Part shown: positions 38,570 through 53,656 of the stretch, one piece after another
Layout of the letters: each line of letters begins with the position of its first letter
Numbering within the stretch: the first letter of the stretch is position 1
DNA from: JACCXG01 sp963836735
GTDB taxonomy: Bacteria > Acidobacteriota > Vicinamibacteria > Vicinamibacterales > 2-12-FULL-66-21
NCBI GenBank assembly: GCA_963836735.1
Contig: CAWIKP010000025.1
Coordinates: 620,001-684,000 of the forward strand
Length of the DNA stretch: 64,000 nt
Direction: 5' to 3'
The notes under the pieces: model-generated
The model's input: the letters and a program-made list of their open reading frames with translations, nothing else
What the model was told of the DNA's origin: nothing
Database searches by the model: none
Made by a program: the position numbers and the translations under genes

Positions 38570-39522
38570 TTAGTAGATGACACTGAATCCGATCACCGCC
38601 ACCGGCTTGACGCCGTCGCCGCCGTTCAACAGCTTCATGTTGTCCCCGAGCCACAGGAGATCGACGCCGCCGTGGACCTCCCAGGTGCTCTTGCCGTTCA
38701 TGAACGCGAGCGGCACGCTCAGGATGCCGCCGAGATCGAAGTAGCCGAACTTGTTGCTGCCGGTCGAACCCTCGTAGTAGTCGTTCAGGCTCAGCCCGAT
38801 CTTCGCGGGGATGGCCAGGCGTCAGCGGGTACTTCGCGTGATCCACGACCGGCACCACGGGACGGACGCCGAGCTCCAGGTAGGTGCCCTTGCTGCCGCC
38901 GTCCTCGAGACCGCCGCCGCCGTCGGCCTGGCCCTTGAGCTCGAAGGCGAGAATCGCCTTGGGGTTCAACGGGAAGGCGCTGCCGCTGTCGTCGTAGGCG
39001 AGGACGCCGGCCAGCTCGTTCACCGTGCCGAACGCGTCGTTCGGGCTGGTGTAGGACGTGAACAGCGCGCCCGGCTTCCAGTTGCCGACCTGGAACGTGG
39101 CTGACGCCGTAGTAGTCCGCTTCGTACCAGGCGTTGCGATCGGGGTTGCCGCTGCCGCTCGGTCCGGAATGGAGGCTGTTCCAGATCCCGCCGTTGAGCG
39201 TCACGCTCTTGAGGGCGCCGTCGCCCGAATACGCCGTCACGCCGACGTCGGCGAACGGCGGCGCGATCACGCCGTGGTCTTCCTGGAAGATGCCGCGGAA
39301 CATGTAGGCGCTGACGAAGTCCAGGCCCGCGGTCAGCGTGACCCGCTTGCTCGGTGGTTCGTCCGCCGAAGGTTGGGTTGCCGTCGTCGCCGCCGACGAC
39401 GTGGCTGCGCTGGCGTTGCTGGTCGACTGCCCTCCTGCCTTGGTCGCGTCCTGAGCCAGCGCCGTGGTTGCCGTCAGTCCCAGGAGGCCTGCCACCAGAA
39501 ATCCTGCCGCCGTTCCTCGCAT
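38570..39522 (-). CDS. outer-membrane beta-barrel protein, TorF-like (frameshifted)
   Basis: A secreted protein of about 317 residues: signal peptide MRGTAAGFLVAGLLGLTATT ending near LAQD, a Ser/Thr/Ala-rich spacer, then the barrel with GLDFVSAYMFRGIFQEDHGV, SVTLNGGIWNSLHSGPSG, PLNPKAILAFELKGQADG and the last strand PVAVIGFSVIY. Frame changes occur near 39105 and 38818. SAYxFRG resembles the TIGR02001/TorF group of barrels of unknown function. It lies 133 bases upstream of glnD on the same strand, so it could be the first gene of the nitrogen operon and a porin for a nitrogen source; that is inference only. Confidence 0.75.
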
Positions 39523-40152
39523 ACGTTGCTCCTGCCTTCCGAACAGTTAATGGGGTCGGTTGCCGGCGATCACGAGCGATGCCGCGCAACCCCTGTTGCC
39601 GCCGCGTCCGATAGGCGAACTGGGTGAGCAAGTTGAAGGCCACGACCCGGTCGCGGCGGCGCGGATCGCGATCGGGGTGATTTTTCGCAGACAAACGGCC
39701 GGATTCTCCGCAGCTGCGGGAATCGCGCGAATGACCGATTCCTACAATTTCGTGGAGAATGCAGGTTGCCGCTACGAGGGTGTTCCGGCCTTCGCGCTTC
39801 GCGCTACGGCGCGACAGGCGTCCTCCCGCTACGCGCTACGAAGCCCGCAGAGTTAGCCTGCCCGCTGGAGGCAATCCACGAAGGCGGAGCTTGCCGCGCC
39901 GTACGCCCCGACGCAAGCGCGAAGGGGGTGGCTTGCGCCTTCTGCCGGAAGGTGACCCGGTGAGCTTCTGCGTTGCAGAGACTCGGCGCCGGCCGGCTTT
40001 TCCTGCCGAAGCAACATTTCTGTAGGCCGTCGCCTTCTGGTACAGAAATGTCGCCTGGCAACACGGAAAGATAAAACGAAGGCTGGATAAATCTATTTGG
40101 CTAACGATGTTGGCGAAAGCAGTTCGGGCCCGGGGTTTGGTCGAATGTCCAA
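39523..40152. other. 630-base intergenic region between gltD end and the barrel gene
   Basis: No convincing gene. It holds the upstream region of the beta-barrel gene (39523-39760), a GC-rich imperfect palindromic patch (39780-39940, including CGCAAGC at 39912 pairing with GCTTGCG at 39931) and a perfect inverted repeat at 40014-40051. I looked for -24/-12 (sigma-54) elements, which would suit a nitrogen operon, and found none. AT content rises at 40060-40110. Confidence 0.6.
40014..40051. repeat. perfect 11-bp inverted repeat with 16-base spacer
   Basis: ACATTTCTGTA (40014-40024) and TACAGAAATGT (40041-40051) are exact inverses. The arms are AT-rich in a GC-rich surrounding. It lies about 100 bases beyond the gltD stop codon. 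It could be an RNA hairpin, an operator, or the end of a small mobile element. It does not resemble the heptad palindromes. Confidence 0.7.
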
Positions 40153-46169
<6,017 letters not shown>

Positions 46170-46287
46170 CCGTCGTTTATGAACGAAGACCTTTCATAAG
46201 CGAAACGGATTTATCGCATCAGGTTCATGTGTTTCGCTGATGGACTCGTTATGCGCGTGGCGCATGCGGGACATGAATCTTTCGCTG

Positions 46288-46471
46288 TCGGTTCCGGGTT
46301 CAGGGGTTCCAGGTTTCAGGGTTCGGTTCAGCGTTCGGTTCCAGGTTCAGGTTCAGAGGTTCCTGAGCCCATCTCTGAACGCTTCGAACCTTGAACCAGG
46401 AACCCGGAACCCGGACGACCGAACCCTGAACGCGAACCCGGAACCTGTGAACCCCCGAACCCAGAACCGAC
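46288..46471. repeat. heptad-arm palindrome, flavour G (GGTTCCG/GGTTCAG)
   Basis: Left arm (46288-46363) and right arm (46376-46471) are inverse runs of GGTTCCG, GGTTCAG and related units with a loop of about 12 bases, so the element could form one hairpin of nearly 80 bp with mismatches. It occupies most of the 309-base gap between gltB (start) and cysA (end). The rest (46170-46287) is the gltB upstream region and contains ATGCGC-GTG-GCGCAT at 46251-46265. Confidence 0.88.
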
Positions 46472-46478
46472 AGACCCA

Positions 46479-47539
46479 CTATTTGTCCATGAACACGCGC
46501 ACTTTTCTCGGCTTCACGTAGACCCGCTCGCCGACGATCGCGCGAATCGACTCGTACTGCTCGCGGCCGAGCTCGATCTGAATCGGCCGGCGCTCGGCGT
46601 CGGTCACTTCCAGCTTCACGATCGCCCCCGAGATGCGCACGTCGGTCACCACCGCCCAGAGTCCGCCGCCTTCATCGTCGCTCCGGCTCACGGCCAGCTC
46701 GTGCGGTCTCGAGTAACCGGCCGCGGTCCGCGCTTCGGTGTGCGGATGTTCGGGGAACTCGAGCGCCAGCGGGCCGAGCAGCGCTTTCCCGTCCTGCACG
46801 CGGCCGTGGAAGATGTTGACCTGGCCGAGGAAGTTCACCACGAACGGCGTCGCGGGATGCTCGACCACCTCCTCCGGCGTGCCGTCCTGCTCGATCCGCC
46901 CCTCGTTCATCACCACCACGCGATTGGCGAGCTCGAGCGCTTCTTCCTGGTCGTGGGTCACGAACACGCTGGTGAGATGGATCTCGGCGTGCAGCCGGCG
47001 CAGCCAGCGCCGCAGCTCCTGCCGGACCTTGGCGTCGAGCGCGCCGAACGGCTCGTCGAGCAGCAGCACCTTCGGCTCGACCGCGAGCGCGCGCGCCAGC
47101 GCCACGCGCTGCCGCTGCCCGCCGGAGAGCTGCGACGGATACCGGGTGCCGAGGTAGTCGAGCTGGACCAGCGCGAGCAGGTCGTTGACCCGCCGGCGGA
47201 TCTCCTCCTCCGGCGGGCCGCTGCGCCCGCGGCCGGACGCGGAGGCCGAACGCCACGTTCTCGAAAACGGTCATGTGGCGGAACAGCGCGTAGTGCTGGA
47301 AGACGAAGCCGACGCCGCGATCCTTTGGATCTCGCCGCACCGCATCGTCGCCGTCGAACAACACCGAGCCCGAGTCCGGCGCGTTCGAGCCCGGCGATGA
47401 TCCGCAGGAGCGTGGTCTTGCCCGATCCCGACGGACCGAGCAGCGCCAGCAGCTCACCCTGCTGGACGGTGAAGCTCACATCGTCCAGCGCGCAGAATCC
47501 GCCGTAGCGCTTGGTGAGATGGCTGACTTCGATGCTCAT
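46479..47539 (-). CDS. cysA: sulfate/thiosulfate ABC transporter ATPase CysA (frameshifted)
   Basis: The ATP-binding subunit of the sulfate importer. It starts MSIEVSHLTKRYGGFCALDD at 47539; Walker A is LLGPSGSGKTTLLRIIAGLE, Q-loop VGFVFQHYALFRHMTVFENV, signature YPSQLSGGQRQRVALARALA, Walker B KVLLLDEPFGALDAK and H-loop FVTHDQEEALE. A C-terminal TOBE-type domain runs to FMDK at 46479. Frame changes occur near 47385 and 47230. The start overlaps the cysW stop (ATGA). The 3' end is only 8 bases from a large palindrome. Confidence 0.93.
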
Positions 47540-48441
47540 GAGGGTTGCGGCGCGGCAGCCGCCTCGGGCGCCGCTTCAACGGCGGCGCCCATCCTGCGCT
47601 CGACGACGGTCTTGACGATGAGCGTGACGATGCGCGAGAAACGCCAGCAGCGACGCCACCGCGAACGCCGCCTGGAACGCGTACTCGTTGTAGAGAATCT
47701 CGACATGCAGCGGCAGCGTGTTGGTCACGCCGCGGATCTTGCCCGAGACCACCGATACGGCGCCGAACTCGCCCATCGCGCGCGCGTTGCACAGGATCAC
47801 GCCGTAGAGCAGCCCCCACTTGATGTTCGGCAGCGTGACCCGGAAAAACGTCTGAAGCCCTCCGGCGCCGAGCACGCGCGCCGCTTCCTCTTCCTGTGAG
47901 CCGGCCGCTTCCATCACCGGGATGATCTCGCGGGCGACGAACGGAAAGGACACGAAGATGGTCGCGAGCACGATCCCGGGGACGGCGAAGACGATCTTGA
48001 TGTCGTGGTCGGCGACCCACGGGCCCAGCACTCCCTGCCGGCCGAACAGCAGCACGAACACCATCCCCGAAATCACCGGCGACACGGCAAACGGCAGGTC
48101 GATCAGCGTCGTCAGCAGCTGCTTGCCGCGGAACTGGAACTTGGCAATCGCCCATCCGGCGCAGACGCCGAACACCAGGTTCGCCGGGACGGCGATCGCC
48201 GCCGCGAGCAGCGTGAGCCGGAGCGCGGCCAGGGCGTCGGGTTCGCGGATCGCGTCCAGGTAGGCCGCGGTCCCGTTCGCGAACGCCTCGGTGAAGACGG
48301 TGGCCAGCGGCAGCACCAGGAACAGCAGCAGGAACCCGAGCGCGACGGCAATCAGCACCACGCGCACGATCAGCGGCTCGGTGAGCCGACCGGCGCGACG
48401 TCCTGTCGGGCGCTGTCGCGGGCGTGAACGTATCCAGCCAT
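47536..48441 (-). CDS. cysW: sulfate ABC transporter permease CysW (frameshifted)
   Basis: An inner-membrane permease with about six helices. It starts MAGYVHARDSARQDVAP at 48441; the frame changes near 48390 into LIVRVVLIAVALGFLLLFLV and near 47640 into FSRIVTLIVKTVVERRMG. The coupling-helix EAA-type motif is EEEAARVLGAGGLQTFFRVT. The characteristic CysW run NARAMGEFGAVSVVSGKIRG is present. It ends at 47536, overlapping cysA. Acts with CysT to move sulfate across the inner membrane. Confidence 0.92.
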
Positions 48442-48446
48442 GGTTC

Positions 48447-49269
48447 TCAGTTCATCAGCCGGCGCGTCGTCCATCCCTGCAGCAGGTTGATGGCGAACAG
48501 CAGCGTGAAGGACAGCAGCAGCATCACCAGCGCGATCGCGGTGGCGCCCGGGTAGTCGTATTGTTCGAGCTTGGTGATGATCAGCAGCGGCGCGATCTCG
48601 GTCTGCATCGGCATGTTGCCCGAGATGAACACCACCGACCCGTACTCGCCGACCGCTCGCGCGAACGAGAGCGCGAAGCCGGTCAGCCAGGCGGGGAACA
48701 GGTACGGGACGATGACTCGCGTCAAGACGCCGAGGCGGGTCGCGCCGAGGCTGGTCGCCGCCTCCTCGACCTCAGGATCGAGATCTTCGATCACCGGCTG
48801 GAGCGTCCGCACGACGAACGGCAGCCCGATGAAGACGAGCGCAATCGTGATCGCCGAGCGCGCGTGAACGCGACCTTCAGCCCGTAAGGCTCGAGCAGCC
48901 GCCCCATCCAGCCGTTCGGCGCGTAGATGGCGGTCAGCGTGATGCCGGCGACGGCGGTCGGCAGCGCGAACGGCAGGTCGACGAGCGAGTCGACGATGCG
49001 CCGGCCCGGAAACGTGTAGCGCACCAGCACCCACGCGACGATCAGGCCGAACACCGCATTGATCGACGCCGCCGCGAGCGACGCGCCGATGCTGAGCCGA
49101 TACGAGGCGACCACGCGCGGGTCGGTGACCGTCTGCCAGAACGCCTCCCAGGTCATCGTCGCGCTGCGTGCCGGCAGCGTGAGCAGCGGCAGCAGCACGA
49201 TGAGGCACAGGTAGAACAGCGTGAACCCCATCGTCAGCCGGAACCCCGGAAGAACACGTGTGTCTTCAT
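48447..49269 (-). CDS. cysT: sulfate ABC transporter permease CysT/CysU (frameshifted)
   Basis: The partner permease. The likely start is ATG 49269 (MKTH...), followed after a one-base shift near 49258 by VLPGFRLTMGFTLFYLCLIV, which is the standard CysT opening. Another shift lies near 48865. Landmarks are PFALPTAVAGITLTAIYAPN, EEAATSLGATRLGVLTRVIV and FARAVGEYGSVVFISGNMPM, and the protein ends TTRRLMN at 48447. The start appears to overlap the end of sbp (ATGA), and the gap to cysW is 5 bases, so the operon is tightly packed. Confidence 0.91.
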
Positions 49270-50274
49270 CGGCCCTGGCCGGTAGATCTGATCGAACGTG
49301 CCGCCGTCGGCGAAATGGGCCTTCTGCGCGTTCTGCCAGCCGCCGAACGCCTCATCGATCGTGAAGAGCTTCACCTGCGCGAACGTCCCCGCGTACTTGG
49401 CGGCAACCTTCGGATCGCGCGGCCGGTAGTGATTGCGCGCGGCAATCTCCTGGCCTTCCGGTGAATAGAGGAACTGCAGGTACGCCTCGGCAACGGCGCG
49501 CGTGCCCTTCTTGTCGACCACCTTGTCGACGACGGCCACTGGCGGCTCGGCGAGGATGCTCAGCGACGGAACCACGATCTCCACCTGTCCCTTGCCTTCG
49601 GCGACCGCCAGGTAGGCCTCGTTCTCCCAGGCCAGCAGCACGTCGCCAATGCCGCGCTGCACGAACGTCGTCGTGGCGCCGCGGGCGCCCGAATCGAGCA
49701 CCGGCACGTTCTTGAACAGCTGCGTCACGAACTCGCGGCGCCTTGGCGTCAGTCGCCGCCACCGTGCCGCTTGCCGTATTCCCAGGCCGCGAGGTAATTC
49801 CAGCGGGCGCCGCCTGACGTTTTCGGGTTCGGCGTAATCACGCGCGATGCCCGGCTTCACCAGATCGGGCCAGTCCTTGATGCCCTTCGGGTTGCCCTTG
49901 CGGACGAGGAACACGATGGTCGAGGTATAGGGCGCGCTGTTCTGCGGCAGCCGCTTCTGCCACGCCGCGTCGGTGATCAGCCCGGCCTTCTGCACCGCGT
50001 CGATGTCGTACGCGAGCGCCAGCGTCACGACGTCGGCCTCGAGCCCGTCGCTGACGGCGCGCGCCTGGGCGCCCGAGCCGCCGTGCGACTGGCGGATCTG
50101 CACCGTCTTGCCGGTCTTCGCCTGCCACTGCTTGACGAACGCCGCGTTGATCGCGACATACAGCTCGCGAGTCGGGTCGTAGGACACGTTGAGCAGCGCC
50201 TGGGCCGCCGGGACCGTACTGGCTGCGACCGCCAAGGTCATGGCGGCTGCCAGTCGAACCATGGGTTTCATCAT
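49268..50274 (-). CDS. sbp: periplasmic sulfate-binding protein Sbp (frameshifted)
   Basis: The sulfate-binding lipoprotein/periplasmic subunit. It starts MMKPMVRLAAAMTLAVAAST at 50274 with a signal peptide ending near AQA. The family pattern is clear: LNVSYDPTRELYVAINAAFV, IRQSHGGSGAQARAVSDGLE and DVVTLALAYDIDAVQKAGLI. Two compensating frameshifts (near 49840 and 49745) hide the conserved ITPNPKTSGGARWNYLAAW block, which is readable in the alternate frame. Then come GDVLLAWENEAYLAVAEGKG and HFADGGTFDQIY at the end. It is the second gene of the sulfate operon, after the porin. Confidence 0.92.
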
Positions 50275-50300
50275 TTCTCTCCGCAACTCCCGGCTGGCGG

Positions 50301-51561
50301 CTAGAAGGAGACCTGGCCACGCAGGACGAGAGCGTTTTCGGGTTTGCGCGGGCCGTCCGCATCTCCGTCGAACACGGTGCGCTCGAAGTTGACGACGTAC
50401 TTGAAATTAGGGGTCAGGAACCAGTTGAGACCGACCGTCCACGCTTCAGCCTTCGCGCTCGAGCCTGGAGTCGCGAAGCCGAGCGCGAACGCGCGGTCGT
50501 CGACCTTCAGCGCGTGATAGCGCGCAGCCACCTGGAAGGCGCCGGGATGTCCGGCGCCGAAGTCGAAATTGGCGCGCGGCCGGACTGCGGTCGTGCCATC
50601 AGTGGCCGCTTCTCCGGTCAGCACCCAGGACCCGGCGATCTGCCACGAGTCGAGACCGATATCGCCGGCCACCTCGCCTTTTCGAACCGCCGTCGCGGTG
50701 TGCACGTACTCGACGATGCCCGCGAATGCCTTGTGGTAGTACGACAGGTGCGGCGAGTAGCGGCTGCGAACCCCGTCGGCGACGGCCCCGGAATACGAGA
50801 AGTAGGTCTGGGACGAGCGAAGCGGTGCGGAGCGTTGGCAGCGCGCCGGAGCCTTCCTGATGACCCCACGTTCCCGCGATGCCTGCCGTCAATCCGCGGA
50901 GCGGACTGGACTGATTTTTCTTGACGAACGGCCTGATCGCGAGCCGGCCGGCCAGATCCTTGCCGTCGTTGCTGTCCACGTCGCCGCTGCCGCCGTCGGT
51001 CACGCCATTGATCACGGCGGCCTGATAGCTGACGAGTCCTCCCGAAAGGTCTCCGAGCACGCTCACGCCGACATCACGGTTCGGCACAATCGACGTCGGC
51101 AGCGCCCGCTCCAAGAACAGAATGTTCGACGCCGGCTGCAGCCGTTCGAGACCGAAGGGGGTCTTCGTCTTTCCGAGCCGGATACGAAAGGCCGGCGAGA
51201 ACACGGTGTCGACGTACGCGTCCTGAAGCACCAGCGTGCCGCCGGCAAAGTCCGGGTTGATATAGAACTCGAAGTTCCTGGCGAACCGGCCTCGAAGATA
51301 GGGGCGGAGCCGCCGAATCAGGAACGTGTCGGTGACGGCAGCCGTCTCGCCGTTGCTGCCGAGCGCGAACCTGCCGTCGGCATGGACGAGTGCGCCGATC
51401 TGCAGGCGGTAGTCGCCGTTGTCGCTCTGGATGAAAAAGCCATCCCGCCACCCGGCGGTTTGTGCCGCTGGCGCGGGAGTCCCCTGGGCTTGCGCATCCG
51501 ACGCAACGACGATGAGGACGAAGAAGACCAACCCCAGCTTGAAAAACTTCACGATCGCCAT
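50301..51561 (-). CDS. O/P-type anion porin (frameshift near 50810)
   Basis: A phosphate-selective-porin-O/P-type outer-membrane beta-barrel of about 420 residues. It starts at 51561 (MAIVKFFKLGLVFFVLIVVA) with a signal peptide ending near AQAQ. The barrel shows GFFIQSDNGDYRLQIGALVH, FLIRRLRPYLRGRFARNFEF, RLGKTKTPFGLERLQPASNI and SQTYFSYSGAVADGVRSRYS in the second frame, ending VLRGQVSF. The sequence family is named for phosphate, but it is the first structural gene of a sulfate-uptake operon, so sulfate or another oxyanion is the likely cargo (inference). Confidence 0.87.
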
Positions 51562-51592
51562 TTTTGAGAAACCGCCTCCGCTGAAAGAGGAA

Positions 51593-51623
51593 CAGGCCCG
51601 AACGGGCAAACCGTCCGGGCCTG
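51593..51623 (-). terminator. attenuator-type terminator hairpin before the sulfate operon
   Basis: In the minus-strand message CAGGCCCG (51623-51616) pairs with CGGGCCTG (51600-51593). After one mismatch ACGG pairs with CCGT around a 5-base loop. It is followed by TTCCTCTTT. An outer alternative pairing joins CCGCCTC...CTGAAGAG (51645-51630) with CTCTTTCAG...GAGGCGG (51588-51570). It begins 24 bases after the stop codon of the cysteine-rich leader peptide, which is attenuator geometry. Confidence 0.6.
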
Positions 51624-51646
51624 ACGAACTCTTCAGAGAGGCGGCT

Positions 51647-51751
51647 TCAATCGAGCGGCCGGATACCTGAAGGCGTCGTCCAGGCGCGGACGCACCTGTC
51701 GCCGCAGCGGCAACAACCACAGGTATTCGGAGGGTTGATTGAGCCGTTCAT
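51647..51751 (-). CDS. cysteine-rich leader peptide of the sulfate-uptake operon
   Basis: A 34-residue frame starting MNGSINPPNT, followed by CGCCRCGDRC, with five Cys in ten residues, then VRAWTTPSGIRPLD. The ATG overlaps the TGA of the upstream rrf2 gene (ATGA), so its translation can be coupled. GAGGA precedes it by 4 bases. A terminator-like hairpin follows 24 bases after its stop, then the porin-sbp-cysTWA operon. Consecutive Cys codons would make ribosomes stall when Cys-tRNA is scarce, as in known amino-acid attenuators. Too short for homology; the call rests on composition and position and on a second Cys-rich leader before cysDNH. Confidence 0.6.
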   Translation of the reverse strand: MNGSINPPNTCGCCRCGDRCVRAWTTPSGIRPLD

Positions 51752-52200
51752 TCATTCCTCGATCGTTGGCGGCGGCGCCGTCTTCTCACCCTTCCGCTCA
51801 CGTCGGCGAGGGTCATGCCGTCCAGAATCCGCGCGGTGGCGTCGCGGACTTCCCCCATCGCCAGACGGACGCCGCAAGTCTCCTCGTCGGGACAATCTGC
51901 ACACCGCTGGTAGGCCGTTTGACTCACGCACGGCACGAGCGCCAGCGGTCCCTCGAGGGCGCGGACCGCGTCCCCGAACGTAATCTCGGAAGGGGATCGC
52001 CGGAGAAAGTAGCCGCCGCCCTTGCCCTTCTTGCTCTGAACCAGCCCATGGCGGTTCAGGTCGAGCAGGATCGCCTCGAGAAACTTCTTCGGGATGGCCT
52101 GGCGCTCGGACAACTCCGAGACCAGCACCGGCCCGCGTCCGGCTTCTTCGGCGAGCACCAGCAGCGCCTTGAGCCCGTACTTCGATCGCCTCGACAGCAA
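51748..52200 (-). CDS. Rrf2-family transcriptional regulator
   Basis: A complete 150-residue winged-helix regulator. It starts with TTG at 52200 (MLSRRSKYGLKALLVLAEEA). The HTH is VSELSERQAIPKKFLEAILLDLNRHGLV, and the wing is KGKGGGYFLRRSPSEIT. Four cysteines (91, 100, 103, 109) in PCVSQTAYQRCADCPDEETC are candidates for an Fe-S cluster or thiol sensing, as in IscR/NsrR, though the spacing differs from IscR. Position directly upstream of the Cys leader and the sulfate operon suggests a CymR/CysR-like role in sulfur control. The Arg-rich C-terminus may reflect a frameshift. Confidence 0.88.
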   Translation of the reverse strand: MLSRRSKYGLKALLVLAEEAGRGPVLVSELSERQAIPKKFLEAILLDLNRHGLVQSKKGKGGGYFLRRSPSEITFGDAVRALEGPLALVPCVSQTAYQRCADCPDEETCGVRLAMGEVRDATARILDGMTLADVSGRVRRRRRRQRSRNE

Positions 52201-52205
52201 CCTAG

Positions 52206-52230
52206 ATACCCTATCAGATAAGTAGAGTAT
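52206..52230 (-). promoter_or_regulatory. 25-base palindromic operator candidate at the rrf2 start
   Basis: The site reads ATACTCTAC...GATAGGGTAT on the rrf2 strand, an inverted repeat (ATACYCTA / TAGRGTAT) of 25 bases. It ends 5 bases before the TTG start codon. The length and the AT-outer, Y/R-inner layout recall IscR-type 25-base sites. Half of it recurs at 53819-53843 in front of ppc. Autoregulation by the Rrf2 protein is an inference. Confidence 0.5.
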
Positions 52231-52247
52231 TGTGTCCAGCGAAAAGT

Positions 52248-52412
52248 TGGTTCCGGGTTCCGGGTGCCAGGTTCACGGTTCGGTTCGAGGTTCGGTTCAA
52301 GGTTCAAGGGTTCAGGGTTCGACGCGCGCCGCGCACCTCGAACCCCGAACTGTGAACCGAACCGTGAACCGTGAACCGAACCCTGAACCTTGGCACCCAG
52401 GAACCCGGAACC
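52248..52412. repeat. heptad-arm palindrome, flavour G (GGTTCCG)
   Basis: The left arm (52248-52321) consists of GGTTCCG, GGTTCAC and GGTTCGA units. The right arm (52336-52412) is inverse, with only about 14 bases between. It lies between the divergent end of the TIGR00300 gene and the rrf2 promoter. Its outer flank (52213-52237) is nearly identical to the inverse flank of the copy at 53657-53812. Confidence 0.88.
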
Positions 52413-52421
52413 ATCCGCCCG

Positions 52422-53642
52422 TCACACTAACCGTTTTGCGAGCTGATGCAGGAACAGCCCGACGTCGGTGACGAGGCCGATCGTCTGGGACGAACCGCGA
52501 TCGGCGAGCTTGGTCACGACGGCAGGGTTAATATCGACGCACACCACGGGCGTCCACGCCGGCAGCATGTTCCCTACGCCAATACCATGCAGCATCGTCG
52601 ACAGCACAATCACCAGCCCAGCGGACGCGAGCGCCTCGGCATAGCGATCCTGCGCGACGACGATGTCGGTGATGGTGTCGACGATGGGGCCGTCGTCGCG
52701 GATGCTGCCGGCGAGTACCATCTCGATGCCGGCTCGAACGCACTCCACCACCACGCCGCTCGTGAGCACGCCCGACGCGACCGCGGGGCGGATCCCGCCG
52801 GCGCGATTGATGGCGTTGATCGCGCGCATGTGATGGCGATGGCCGCCCGGCACCGGCATTCCAGCTTCGAGATCGACGCCGAGCGAGGTCCCGAACAGCG
52901 CCAGCTCGGCGTCGTGAACGGCCAGGGCGTTGCCGGCCAGGAGCACGTCGACCCAACCGCGGCGAATCAGCTCGGTGAAGTAGGTGGCGCCGCCAGTGTG
53001 GACGATCACCGGACCGGCAACGAAGACAATCCGACGGCCGGCGGCCCGGGTCTCGCGCATCAAGGTCGCGATCCGGCCCACGCTCGCCTCGACTCGCCGC
53101 TCCGAGGAGATTTCGTTCGACATGAACGCGAAGTCGGCGCGGTCGCGCTCGCGGAACTCCGGCGTGACCCGAATGCCCTCCAGCCCGCAGACGATCTGAT
53201 CGGCGGTCTTCACCTCGCGCAGCTTGCGGCAGCAGGCGCGGCCGGCGTCCACGACCACCACCGCGTCCATGCGCTGCCGCTCCACCTCGACCCATTCGCC
53301 GCGCACGCGCACGTGCGTCCGCAGGTTGGTGGTGGAATAGAAGTCATCCGGGACGCTGCCGTCGCGGTCGGCGGTCCGCAGCAGCGCGTCGTTTTCGCGG
53401 GCGGGGCTGCAGCCGATCTGCATGAGGTCTTCGACCAGCCGGCGCAGCGCGGCTGCGCTCGGCGCCGAGACCTTCAGCGAAATTCGAGAAAACTCGTCGT
53501 TGGTACGGCCGATCGAAAAGTTGAGCACCTCGAACGCGCCGCCGCGCTCGATCACCTTGTCGAAGATCGCATTGAGGATGTTCGAATCGATCAGGTGGCC
53601 TTCGGCGCCGACCACCGCAGAATGAGTGTGAGCGTCCTGCAT
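52422..53642 (-). CDS. TIGR00300-family (LOR/SDH-domain) protein
   Basis: A complete 406-residue protein. I start at 53642 (MQDAHTHSAVVGAEGHLIDS), because the 27 upstream in-frame residues (NPEPNPEPEPNPG) translate a palindromic repeat. The N-terminal half carries the LOR/SDH domain (FEVLNFSIGRTNDEFSRISL). The C-terminal half has a nucleotide-binding-like region (IVFVAGPVIVHTGGATYFTE; AGNALAVHDAELALFGTSLG) and ends MLHGIGVGNMLPAWTPVVCV, DINPAVVTKLADRGS. Relatives include the archaeal ornithine cyclodeaminase and the C-terminal part of arginine dihydrolases, so a role in ornithine/arginine metabolism is possible. It is enclosed by two inverse palindrome/promoter copies. Confidence 0.88.
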   Translation of the reverse strand: MQDAHTHSAVVGAEGHLIDSNILNAIFDKVIERGGAFEVLNFSIGRTNDEFSRISLKVSAPSAAALRRLVEDLMQIGCSPARENDALLRTADRDGSVPDDFYSTTNLRTHVRVRGEWVEVERQRMDAVVVVDAGRACCRKLREVKTADQIVCGLEGIRVTPEFRERDRADFAFMSNEISSERRVEASVGRIATLMRETRAAGRRIVFVAGPVIVHTGGATYFTELIRRGWVDVLLAGNALAVHDAELALFGTSLGVDLEAGMPVPGGHRHHMRAINAINRAGGIRPAVASGVLTSGVVVECVRAGIEMVLAGSIRDDGPIVDTITDIVVAQDRYAEALASAGLVIVLSTMLHGIGVGNMLPAWTPVVCVDINPAVVTKLADRGSSQTIGLVTDVGLFLHQLAKRLV

Positions 53643-53656
53643 GAGTGATGGGGTGC

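Noticed and set aside
35474..39760. Sigma-54 promoters for amt/glnK/glnD or the barrel gene
   Set aside because: No GG-N10-GC element with the usual TGGC and TTGC context was seen in the gaps at 35474-35524, 38437-38569 or 39523-39760.
39780..40030. Small plus-strand frames in the gltD-barrel gap
   Set aside because: They are Arg/Pro-rich, lack ribosome-binding sites and overlap imperfect palindromic DNA. No support for a gene.
51561..51700. Possible SAM or other sulfur riboswitch before the porin gene
   Set aside because: No conserved SAM-I/II/III core could be matched; the leader peptide plus terminator explains the structure.
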